Positions 1-10,970 of a DNA stretch of 64,000 bases are shown here, piece after piece. The translations under genes were made by a program, and so were the position numbers. The stretch comes from Hydnum rufescens UP504 (lineage: Eukaryota; Basidiomycota; Agaricomycetes; Cantharellales; Hydnaceae): the NCBI GenBank assembly GCA_014904985.1, contig MU128929.1:77754-141753 (forward strand). The letters are read 5' to 3'. The notes under the pieces are model-generated. The model made no database searches. It saw only the letters and a list, made by a program, of their open reading frames with translations, and was not told the origin of the DNA. Within the stretch, counting starts at the first letter, position 1, and each line of letters begins with the position of its first letter.

Positions 1-2049
1 ATGCCAGCAATTTAAGAATTCCCAACCTCAGCTATTTTGGATGCACTGAACAGCCGAAATGTCTGCTCGTATGCAGGAAATCTGAGATGTCCAGAGACGT
101 GGTCATCATTGCACCGAAGGACCCAGTCCAGAATAGCTGAGCCATAATTAACTTTGGTGTCGTGGGGCCACGCACATGGCTCGGATGAATTTACTGTCTG
201 TAAGGTGGAATAAATTTGCATAATTAGCGCATGTCTCCATAGAGCAGACGTCCAGCAGGAGCACCAATGATTCTCAGGAACTGCGCAACAAGTTCTGGAT
301 TAAATACGATGGAAAGCAATTATTTTTCCGGCATCATTGTGTGAAGTGGAGAGGGAATGAGGGGGGGAGTGATTAGGGGAGTGGAGATAAATGGAAGGTG
401 GTTGGAAGAGACGGAGGTGGAGGCGGAGGCGGGGGAAGGGTTTTCGACAGCTCGTTAGGGCTCACGGCGGCAGTACGTATAGATTCTAAAGCATTTGGGG
501 CAATGAATCTCGGGCTGGCGATGAATTACAGTAATTTAGGTGCTTTAGTCGACATCAACGAATGTGCTCCAGGGCCGGGAAGCGATAGTGGAAGTTTGTG
601 CCAAATTCTGTCTACGCGACGGTGCGCCAGCCCGGTTCTCCGCCCTCGAACATATGAGGGAGGAGAGAGAGAGGAATCTGGATTTGTATGTCCCATAGGC
701 GGACTTCGCCGAGGGCAGGTCCCACTGGGGTGCTAACCAAGGCAGATACTATGTGGGCAGTATGAGCTCGAGGGAGGAGAAATACTGCGTTTAATGCGTT
801 CGGCTGCCGGCAGGCGCCGAGGGTGGTACCCCGAAGCACCTGCCACTGAGCATGCCTGACGGACCTCAATTAATATGCTTCCCACAACAGCCTCAATACT
901 CCTCTTGCCTCTTCAGTCACCCGCAGTTTTACCCTGGACCTCTTCTTGAATGGACGAAGGATGACGAACGTTCCGAAGTCTATGCTGATACCCAGCATCC
1001 TTTCCCGTCAACCGCATTACTGTATCCTCAAGGACATCAGAGAGAACAAAACAGACCTATTCGTTGCCTTTCTCTAGTTCTTGAGCTCTAGCAGTTCCAG
1101 CCTCTGAGTGTAAACACGAGAACCAAGGGAGATGGTCATCAATGCACAGATGCAAGATTGGGCTGGCGAACATGAAGCAATTTTCGAATAGCTCTTGCGA
1201 GGACGCCAACAGCAACTTCATCCTGGCCTTGTAAAACAAATCGGGTTTTCGGAAGAGAATATGGATATGGATGCCATACTATATGTACTCAACAAATTAT
1301 CATTGTGTCCGGGTCTCTCATGACGAGGTGTGACTTGCGCGATCCTTATGTGCGCTATATATGAGCACTGATTGTCCCTGACTTGCTAACAGTCGATGGT
1401 CTTGAATGGCGAACCGGGTTTCTCCCATATCCTTCATAATGAATCGCGCTCATTGCAAGCTCTTCGTTTGAGTCTGCTCTCCAGGTAATTGCCCTCTTGG
1501 GGTGCTCGGAGATTTCAGGGCCTCTCATGTCCCACGAGAGCCCTCAAGCGTAGTGGACTCCAACCGGACGTCTCGTTTCCTTCCGTTGCACATGTCGCCA
1601 CCTAAGCACGTAATTATTCCACTTCGATCCGCTGCACGGTGATGAATATGGCTGCAATCGCCAGAATGATGAAGCATTGGAAATCGCCCCTGTGCGCCCC
1701 CTCGCTTTTGTCTTTTGGCAACCTATCTACCTCTCGGTCGCCGTGACCAAAGCCCCCGGTCTTGAGAGTGCTGGGCGAGGCCTCCCATCAACCCCTCTAT
1801 CAGAGTTGAAACTTGGTAGTCTGATGCATGTCGGTGGTATCAAGGTCAACATTGGATTGCACCTCCCTCCCCTCCCCTTGCTGATGTGGAAGAAGAAAGG
1901 AGGTGGGGCTGGTTGGATCGAGGAAAGATATAGTCGACTGGGATGCCATCGTATCACGACCGCCTGTGTATGACGATGACAATTTGGCCTTCCATTATGC
2001 TCCTAGGTAAGCTTTACTGTGTGCCTTCGAGAAGGGAGGACTGGCCAGT
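1..2049. other. No gene assigned
   Basis: I see no recognisable protein in this stretch on either strand. Open frames are short and show no family motif. A G-rich run (about 410-440) and a CT-rich stretch (about 1,860-1,900) are the only compositional features. Part of it may be the 5' side of the decayed transporter that follows. Confidence 0.4.
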
Positions 2050-3960
2050 GTCCATGTTTACGCTTCTCCCGGGGCGGACTGCAATAGTCTACATGGCGTT
2101 GATCCGTTGGCCGTATGGACCTTCCGCGAAGAGAAGACCGTCGTCTGGAAAACTGACCTGCGCGTGATGCTGGTACGTATTTGAGGCTCTATATCTCTCG
2201 GGTAATACCCCCTCTAATGCTTGTTGCCTTTAAAGTGGATGATAGGTGAGATTGGGTGGTATCATTTCTCGTTTTAATGTGACCTAACCATTTTTACATC
2301 ATGTTCGAATGAGCCAGCTCCGCTTCCAACCTTGAAAGTGTACTCACTATTACTTACAGGTTCCTGGCGTTGGATTTGGATCGAGGGAATATATCGCAGG
2401 CAATTCAGCCGCCTTCTCAAAGATTTAAAGCACACGACGGATGATTTCAGCCCACTGGGAACACACTGGCGAAGGCTGGATTTTTTATTGCTGTACTTCC
2501 CGCTGCTTCTTTCCACAAGGATCGGTTCGGATCGGTGCGTCCTACTTTCCAATCGCAGCATGCGCGATGTTGACATTTATTGTGCCATCACATGGATTCC
2601 TATGCAGATGTAAATGACAACGCGTGAATGGATTTTCCTATCGGTCGATCATATCTTGTAGGTGTATGTCTCTCACTGCCGGCTCCCAGTTCTGGTTCAG
2701 TGGGAGGAGTTCGTTTCTTGTGACACACTTCCTCGTTAGACACTTCCAGGGAGGCTTTATCCCTGTGCGTGCAAGCTTTCTTCCCTCCACATAAGTCCCG
2801 TCCCCAATGCTCGTGATGTAAGACGTGGTCTTGTACATGTCGTATTTCTATAAGAAGTCAGGATTGTCGACGACGCTTGCTCTTTCTACATGTACGCCAA
2901 TGCTCCCAGTGCCTCAGTGGAACACATAACCACCAATCCACTGGTTTATTTCCACAGATGCCGTTATGTCAATATTTTTGTTGGCTTCCTGCTATTTGTC
3001 TCGTTCGACTGAATGGGGTGAGAGGCCATCCAGGGTGGCGCTAGCTGTTCATTGTAGAAGCGCCAATAACATTCGTCATCGGCTTCATTACCTTCTTCAA
3101 CATGCCTTCGTGTAACTGCTTCCAAAACCTGGTTCGGGCCCAAAGGATGATACACGGATCGTGAAGAAATCATCATGACGAATCGTATTCCACTGGAGGA
3201 TCCAGGAAGCGAGTAATATTTTCCTTCTCATTTCTGTCCCCTTAACGTAGATATTTGCTCGGAAAACCCAGAGGGCTTAACGCACAGCCGTCAAGCAATC
3301 TCACTGAGTATGCTGTGGGAGTCGATCTGTGACTTTGATCGATGGCCTCTTTACGCTGTTAGTCTGTACATCATACGCACAGGTGGGGAAGAACCTCTTA
3401 CCCTCCCCTTCCGTGGATCGGGCTTCGCGACAGTAACTTGAATTTGGTTTTAGCTATTTTGATCCTTATTGATGTGACTACTCTCGGAGGCATTCAATGA
3501 ATGCTCGTTCGCGGCGTGTCTGCAGAATCTGTGGATAATGCCATGCCTCATTGCACTGTATTTCCTGCCACCGCCTCGACCATGGGCATATTTCGCAGTG
3601 ACCACGATGCTCCTAGGTAGTCCGTGTGTACATGCGATTATCTTGTCCTAGGTGTCTATGAATGCCTGGCACGTGCGCACGCGTACTGTTAGGTTTTCGC
3701 TCGTAGGTCCGTCTCTTGATCTGTAAGGATGCAGACTCACCAGGTAGTGCAGCTTTCGGTCAGTACAACATGATGGGTCAGAGGTTCAGCATTATTCGCC
3801 CATATGAGATGTTTTTTTATCTCAGATGAACGAGGAAACCGCGTACTTATGGATATATGTGCCATGAATCTGATACCTCATCAAGCTGTGTTATATGCAA
3901 CACGGTAAGGACAAGAATGGGAAGGATTGTCACCAGAAGTCAGCTTTTTTTTTTTTTTCT
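2050..3960 (+). pseudogene. Decayed MFS anion:cation symporter (Dal5/allantoate permease-like)
   Basis: Fragments in all three forward frames appear in the order expected for a Dal5-type (ACS family) permease. They are DPLAVWTFREEKTVVWK near 2,100-2,150, LDLDRGNISQA near 2,372-2,402, FSRLLKDLKHTTDDF near 2,405-2,450, GNTLAKAGFFIAVLPA near 2,459-2,505, SQFWFSGRSSFLVTHFL near 2,690-2,740, FQGGFIP near 2,746, ITFVIGFITFFNMPS near 3,065-3,109, YTDREEIIMTNRI near 3,152-3,190 and NLWIMPCLIALYFLPPP near 3,527-3,580. The frame changes between neighbouring fragments without plausible introns. A TGA sits where the family usually has Trp before the TDREE motif (near 3,148). Intact relatives import allantoate, nicotinate or similar organic anions at the plasma membrane. 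This copy cannot make such a protein, so I call it a pseudogene. Family assignment is from recalled motifs; the exact ends are uncertain. Confidence 0.7.
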
Positions 3961-4439
3961 TTTTTCGCCTTGCGCCAATCGCGCCGTCCTGATCATTCCG
4001 TCTTGTTGTTGTGGACCAGGATCAAGGAGATCGGGAGCAAGCGTTTCGATTTCCAAATTTTCCACTAAGCGTGTCTAGCTCTCCAATTGACCCAGTTTTG
4101 TTTGTTCGTAGGAAGTAGATGTTCCCAGTTGCGCGAGCCTACTTCCTGTTACTATATATTTCCGTTAGTCTCCTACCGAGACGTTCTGATGCTTTCCTGC
4201 GAAGGCGGGGGCTATATCTCTCTTGTGTAATGCGGTCTTTGGTAGAAAGTGGCCAAATTACCCTGTAAACTGGACTCAAACAAATACCTACGTTGCTCAC
4301 CTTTATGCTCTGTTTCATGTTACCAGGTTCCTGTAGTCGTAAAAATTTCGGCGCTCCACATTGGGTTCTTATTTTGGTTCGTAAATTAAAAATTCGGTTT
4401 CTGCGGCGTGAGTCAGAATCCTAATTCAGAAGCAGGTCA

Positions 4440-5150
4440 TCCAAGCGCGTCACCCATATGGCAGTTAGCAACGAGCGAATTGGCCTGCAGGTGATCCTGA
4501 CGCTCCGGTGGATATTATTTACTTTGGCCCTGAGGCTCCAAGTCTCCGATCCGGATACAAAGTGCTTTCCCCAAATAAACCGGAAAAGTACCCCTCGCGC
4601 GATCCCCAACAAGGTCATGGATACCACCAAAATCATGGGCATCGCAGCCCAGCAGCTGCGCCACTTCCCGGGGGCATCGGTAAGTGTTCTACCCATTCTA
4701 TCGCGTCGCGTCACAAAATTAACGTCTGTTACCCAATTTTTACCAGTGGAGTATTCCCAATTCTTATGTGACAGCACTGACAAAACACGCCTCTGCGTAC
4801 CCCAATGACCTTAATGTACGCGTCACAATGCCATGCCACTGTTTTCAGCGTGTTTGACGCGCTTTTTCTCTTCATCAGTTCATAGTGACGCTTCAACCAG
4901 GGCAAGCGTGTAAGCGTCTCCCTGGGCACGTTGCATTATGTTATTCTGATATCTTCCGCTCCAGATGGAGCGGTCTATTGTCTTGAAACTGACTGTCGAG
5001 GCACAATTATCAAACTCGCAAAGGCAGCCGGTGGCGATGGCGGTTTGAAAGATGGTGAGAGTCAATCATGTCGTGTGTCTATCAGACTCATTTTTTTGCG
5101 CCCTAGGGTTTGGTACATTTTTCGAGTATCAGAAACATATCCGCACGAGT
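4440..5150 (+). other. Unassigned open stretch, possible small gene
   Basis: An open frame from about 4,508 reads a Pro/His/Gly-rich segment (including YFGPEAPSLRSGYKV) and ends near a good donor (GTAAGT at 4,681). A possible second exon follows the acceptor at about 4,746, and another open piece (APDGAVYCLETDCRGT) lies near 4,960-5,010. I do not recognise a family and cannot join these into a convincing gene. Part could be 5' untranslated sequence of the SNF2 gene that follows. Confidence 0.2.
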
Positions 5151-5180
5151 GAGGGACATGTCCGATCGCGTCTCCAACGA

Positions 5181-8100
5181 ATGCATGGGGCCTCGGCCTC
5201 GGTGAGTGGCCGAATGGTTCGCCGAGTCATGCCTCTCCCAGGGTCTAAGTAATGTTGCCCATTCTGCAGGGTGTACGGCCATCGGACCCAGTTCAAAATC
5301 CTTCCCTCTCGCAACCAAAGCCCCGTCCATCCGGCGACAGTCTACTCTCTGCCCTTGACAATTCGTTGGGTGGGCGACCCAGGGCAGCCCCATCCGTTAC
5401 CCGAGCCTCGGTTCCGGTTCTGTCCTCCTCAGTTCCTCACAAACGCCACTCGGATACGTTCGATAATCTTGTCAATGCTGTGAAGAAGAAGAATCTGTGG
5501 ATCTTAAGCCCATCTTGCCTAATCCCAGCAAACGGCAGCGGTCATCCCTCAACGGGCCCTCCCAACCCCTTCTCCCTGTTCGCACCGGCGGTCAAGGGCA
5601 CGCTCCCCCTGCTTCTGTTCCATCTGTCAATGCCGACAACGCAGCGGCGGTCGAGAATATTAGGCTCCAGATTACAGCCTACGACAACTGGATCCGAGCC
5701 AATGAACCAACATTACGTTCCCTTCAATCCAGTAAAAAGAAGTTTACTAAGCTGCAATCTCAGCGACGGGATAGTTTGGAGGCAGCTCTTGCTAGCACCA
5801 AGCATGCGAAAGCAGTGGCTATGGCCCGTTTAGCGACTCTTCAGTCCTTTGCGCCTGTCCCTCGCAGTGGGGCCGTCAAACTCGAGGCGGCCAACTACGT
5901 GAAAAAAGAATATGTGACCGACCATCTTGACATTAAACCCGAGGTCAAGCCCAACACCACGCCGCATGTACAGCACAGTGTGGTTGCATCCCGCCATGGC
6001 CCAAGTGGCCGCGATATTGATATTAAACCCGAGGTCAAGTCCAGCACTACGCCGCATGTACAGCACAGTGTGGTTGCATCCCGCCATGGCCCAAGTGGCC
6101 ACGATATTGATCTTAAACCCGACGTCAAGCCCAACACCACGCCGCATGTACAGCACGATGTGGTTGCATCCCGCTATGGCCCAAGTGGCCACGATATTGA
6201 TCTTAAGCCCGAGAGACGTGCGAGCTTTGGTGATATTGCCGGACCCCCCCAAGCTCTCGCGCCTAAGGCCCGTGCATCTCTTCCCGGTTACGGTGTCTTC
6301 TCTGTCACCCCAGATCATTTAGATGAATTGGCTGAATCAGAAGAGGATAACGATGCTCTTGCCTTTCGTCTCGCAAAGACAATACGACGTGAGGGCGGAG
6401 GGTGCGACATTCTCTCTCGTAGGCGTCGATATCTCAATCTGCTAATTTCACCCTATGCAGTATGGATGACTTTATTTTGGCCATGGCTGGATCCACATTC
6501 GATCATAATGCCAAGGTTGGATACTTCAGGCGAATCAATGGTTCCATCGGACGTTATTGATGTTTTCTTTGTAGATCGAGGATGGTCTGAAAAAGCTTGA
6601 ATTACCCGACATTAATACGCATTTGCCGGGAATGGCAATCAAGTTGTTACCTCATCAGGTCTTGGGGGTTGCATGGATGCTGGACCGGGAAAAACACACG
6701 TACGATTATTGTATCCTTCCCGTGAGTGGATAAATCTCTAACTAATATACAGGGATTGTGGTGGTATCCTGGCTGATGAAATGGGTCAGTTTCTCCTTCG
6801 TCCTTTGAAACTCTTCTTACGGCGAGTGAGAGCTAATCCTGAAATTGTTAGGTCTTGGAAAGTGAGTGTGTATCGTAATCTCGGTTCACTGTTGGACTGA
6901 GCGTCGTTCTTTTAGAACGTAAAGTCCTTTGGGCCAAACATCTACAGCATCGCAGTTAATCATTCTATAATTATCTTACTTTCCATAGTGTCCAGACGTA
7001 TGTTCCCCGATATCTTATAGCATAATCATGCCATCTGACAGCCATATGGTGGATTGATAGCATTGCACTAATGACCCAGAACCTGTCAGACGATCCGGCA
7101 CGCAAGACCACTCTAATTGGTCCGTTGACCTTCTCATGCTACACTCTGGATGTTTCCAAACCACCCCTTGTAGTTGCACCTCTCGCTTTACTTTCACAGT
7201 GGAAGGCTGAGATCGAAAGCAGAACCGACGGTGATCTTTTCAAGGTTCTCATATACCACGGTAGCAGGGATAAGAAACCCAGAAAAAAATCGTCTCTGCA
7301 AAAATACGATGTCGTTCTCACCACCTTCCATACACTCGCATCGGAAGTTCCCAATGTAACACCTCTTCTTCATACATCTCTTGTGTGATTGATTCTCACA
7401 TTTCTCTCCAGTACGAAAAGATGGAGAAAGAAAAGACAAGACGCAAGACTGACGACTTCATTGAGTTTGAAGAGGACGATGAACAGAAAGCAAAAAAGCC
7501 GGGCCTTCTCATGGCAGTTCCCTGGTATAGAGTATGTTAAACTTTGATGCCCTTAACTTCACCTTTTGATCGATAGCTGTAGATCGTCCTTGATGAGGCA
7601 CAGAACATGTAAGGGTCCCTCGTATCAAATATCTCCATGTCTGAACGTCTTTGTATAGCCGCAATCGGCAAACACATATCTCCATCTCTGTGGCTGAACT
7701 GGATTCGACATATCGCTGGGTATGTTTACGCTATACTTTCCAGTAATTCCTTGCTCACATGTTCCCACATTTTAGTGTCTTACGTGAGTCTGCATTTGCA
7801 CCCTAAGATCGTCTTTCCACTAATAACACTCTGCATCTTCGATATAGTGGAACCCCAATCACAAATTCTCTGGCAGATTCATACGCCATGTTTCGCTTCC
7901 TTCGGATTCGACCATGGAATGACTGGACCGATTTCAGGGTGAGATCCAACCTACTTGTGGCGACGATCTATTGCCCAACGCATGTATCTTCTAGGAGCAA
8001 ATTTACCAATGGGAGCGTAGAAATCCAGCCTATGCATCGTGAGGATAATTTTGGACAGGAAATATTACCGTCTCATTCATCTTTTCTTCGTAGTCGAAAG

Positions 8101-10728
8101 CTCCAAGCCATCTGGCAGGTTACCATGTGGGTTGTTAGACCCTAACCACGTGTTTCGCAGCTTACTTCCTTATTCGCTCAGGTTGCGGAGAAAGAAGGAC
8201 TCATTCCTTGATGGCAAACCCTTGGTTCAGTTGCCAAGTCGTACTGTCTACGACGATGAACTGTCATTTGGACCTGAGGTATGGGCATTCTTTTAGTGCT
8301 ATCAACGAGCCCTTTGTGTATTTTCATATTCCTAGGAACGAAGCATCTACGACTTCGTTTCACACAGAGTAAGGCTGTTCATTCGCATGAGTGCCGTTCG
8401 ACAAACTACATGATTCACTGTGCAGGCGCAATGCATATTCAATCGCTTCCTGAGGGCAGGAACTGTCCTCAAAGTACGTGATTTTCTTCAGAACTCCGCG
8501 AAGTCTCTAATCCATGCTTCAATAGAACTATGCCCACGTTCTCATCATGCTGTGAGTGAAGATTTGGATCTGGAAGCATCCACTTAGCTCTGTCTGCCCG
8601 CAGTTTGCGCCTGCGCCAAATCTGCGTGCATCCTTGTTTGATCGAGGAAGGGCAGCTCGATGTCTTCCGTACACCAGAGGAGATCCATTCCATGAAGGAC
8701 CGTGAAGCTCTGAACGAAGGTCAAAGCCGTGTTCAACCCTTCTATGGTATTTTTAGTAACCAAGATAATATCTTACAGAGCTCGGTCGTGCGCGTCGTGA
8801 ACTGGGACAATTATTTGTAGATATAATGACAGCGAAGCTTCATGAGGAAATGGAAACTGCAAATTGCCGCAGAAAAAGAGGCAAGATCAATTTCCCCAGC
8901 AGTGGTCTGCCTGATTTCGATCTAACACCCTTCACCTAGTCGATTGATGCTACAACGGAAGATGGTGCATGCCCTGTATGCTTCGAGCCCCTGGGTCATG
9001 AGGCAGTCGTCACGCAATGCCTTCATTCATTCTGTGATGAGTGTCTTGATAAGTAAGAAGCCGCTATTACATTATTCGTGGATCTCATCTGATTGCTGTT
9101 ATAGGGTCCTAGCCGTTCCACACGTGGACGATGTAAATGATGCAAACAAGTATAAGGCGAATGAGCGTCCCTGTATGTGGACCTTTTTCAGTCTTTCCAC
9201 GTCTGTGAAACACCTCGCTGATCAGCAATAGGCCCAACTTGCCGGGGGCCGATCTCAAGAGCCCATGCTTATAAGAGGGCTGCCTTCGAACCCGTCCAGA
9301 AGCTTCAAAACGATACCAATTCAGATGACGAGGACGAACAACCGCATGCTTCTAGCTCACGCAAGCGCAAGGTAGAAGGAAATCAGCCCTCCACTCCGGC
9401 GAAATCCAAAGTAAACTCTAGCAATGGCGACATGGACTCTCCCGCTGTTCGACAGGTGGGGAAGCGTCAGAGCCAGCCTCGAAAAACGAAAGCTGTGAAG
9501 CGCCCAATAATATTCTCTGACGTCGAAGACTCGGATGATTCTATGGATGATTTTATTGTTTACAGCGATGAAGAGTCCATGACCCGCAGTCGCAGGGATA
9601 GGCTATTCAAGGAGGACGATGATACAGAGGGTTCTCAAGCCGAGGAAACCGATGATGATGACGACAGCAATAGATTTGTCCCATCATCGGCCCCAGTTGA
9701 CAAGAAGTCTGTCAAACTTCCCCCTCCGAACTCTCTCGCCAGTTTCCTTCCCTCCACCAAGATGAAGGTCTGTAGTCCCAAATCAAACCTCTACATTTCT
9801 CATCAATTGGGACGAAAATTAACTAGGCTATGATGGACTTGCTAAAGAGGTGGCGAGAGGAGGCCCCCAATGACAAAGTATGGCCTCTCCAATGATTGTC
9901 GAATTATCGAATTAACGAAATTCATCTATTTGGCTATAGGTAATGGTCATTTCTCAGTGGACTTCAGTACTGGAGCTTTGCTCGGCATACTTGGACGAGA
10001 ACCGCTTTAGGCATGTCATGTGAGTGTCTTTCCCTCCTTTCCCTTGTCACTTGTTCTGATGCTGTTATTTGTAGTTTCGAAGGGAAATTGAGCATTGCCC
10101 AGAGGAATGAGAGAGTTGCTAAATTTATGGGAGATCCAAGGGTTACTGTAATGCTCAGTGCGTCAAGTCGGTTTTTCCGCCCAAACATTAGCTGATAATT
10201 TCGCCTCAGTGTCCCTTAAGGCTGGTGGAGTTGGGCTTAATTTGACCGCAGCGTCGAGGGTTATCAACTTAGACCTTGCTTGGAGCAACGCCGGTAGGTT
10301 GAGCTTTAAATGATTGATTCCCCAACGTTGCATAACGTTTCGTAGTGGAGAACCAAGCATTCGACAGAGTGCATCGCTTGGGACAACAGAAGCCTGTCCA
10401 TATTCATCGGTTGATTATAGCCAACACCGTGGAGGCACGAGTATTGCAATTGCAAAGTCGCAAGGTTGGTTCTGAGGAATATTGCTATTGCTACAACACT
10501 GATTGTTTTATTTTGTGTCCACAGCAAAGTCTCGCTGACGGCAGTCTCGGCGAAGGCACTGGGGAACGCATAGGACGTATGTATCGTTGGCACGTTATAT
10601 CGTTGCGTATCCTCATTTTCGATGATTATTCCACAGGATTGTCTATTCGAGAGCTTGCCAACCTGTTTGGACTGGATCCGCACGGCCGTGTCCTCCCTCC
10701 CGCTCCCGAGCCCATACCCAAGAAGTAG
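5181..10728 (+). CDS. SNF2 ATPase with inserted RING finger, Uls1/Ris1-like
   Basis: This is a DNA translocase of the Rad5/Rad16/Uls1 group: a Swi2/Snf2 motor with a RING E3 ligase module between its two lobes, expected in the nucleus. Spliced motifs in order are HQVLGVAWMLDRE, GGILADEMGLGKTVQTIAL (Walker A), APLALLSQWK, LDEAQNI (motif II, DEAQ), LTGTP (motif III), a C3HC4 RING starting CPVCFEP (about 8,971) and ending PCPTC (about 9,245), an acidic linker, then VMVISQWTSVLELC, SLKAGGVGLNLTAASRV and FDRVHRLGQ. The tail LSIRELANLFGLD favours Uls1 over Rad16. The N-terminus holds a coiled segment (5,640-5,840) and tandem repeats with SUMO-acceptor consensus. At least a dozen short introns are present, some leaving exons of 3-10 nt. 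I chose ATG 5,181, followed by an intron at 5,202-5,269; another intron at 5,480-5,538 joins the N-terminal frames. The start is the least certain part. Uls1 in yeast removes poly-SUMOylated proteins; that role is inferred here. Confidence 0.88.
5932..6210 (+). repeat. Three 90-bp tandem repeats in coding sequence
   Basis: A 90-bp (30-codon) unit is repeated three times with exact spacing; the TTAAACCC/TTAAGCCC landmark ends at 5,940, 6,030, 6,120 and 6,210. Each unit encodes DIKPEVKPNTTPHVQ-like sequence followed by HSVVASRHGPSGRD-like sequence, with a few substitutions. The array lies in the N-terminal, non-motor part of the SNF2/RING protein and keeps the frame open. Confidence 0.95.
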
Positions 10729-10970
10729 ATCTTGTCTTGACTGTATTTAATATTTCCTCCACACTCTTTCCGCTTTACCTGTTACATTATTCTTGGCTCC
10801 ACCTTGTGCTTCGAACGTTCTGTGTCCATACAATGATACATCCTCTATCCTACACCCGTTATAACAGTAGCCCTGTCGTATGAGCTTAACTGTAGAGTAC
10901 ACTAGCTTTCGATTTGATTTTTCTTCGTAGTTACTGCAATCTATGCCCACCTTATTGTTCCGAATCCAAA

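Noticed and set aside
3940..3965. T-rich tract as an RNA polymerase III terminator
   Set aside because: No tRNA or other pol III gene upstream; it lies at the end of the decayed permease.
5932..6210. Regular repeats considered as a CRISPR-like array
   Set aside because: Units are contiguous coding repeats without spacers, in a eukaryotic gene.
5830..6322. Open frames on both strands across the 90-bp repeats
   Set aside because: They are by-products of the in-frame tandem repeat; only the SNF2 frame joins conserved exons.
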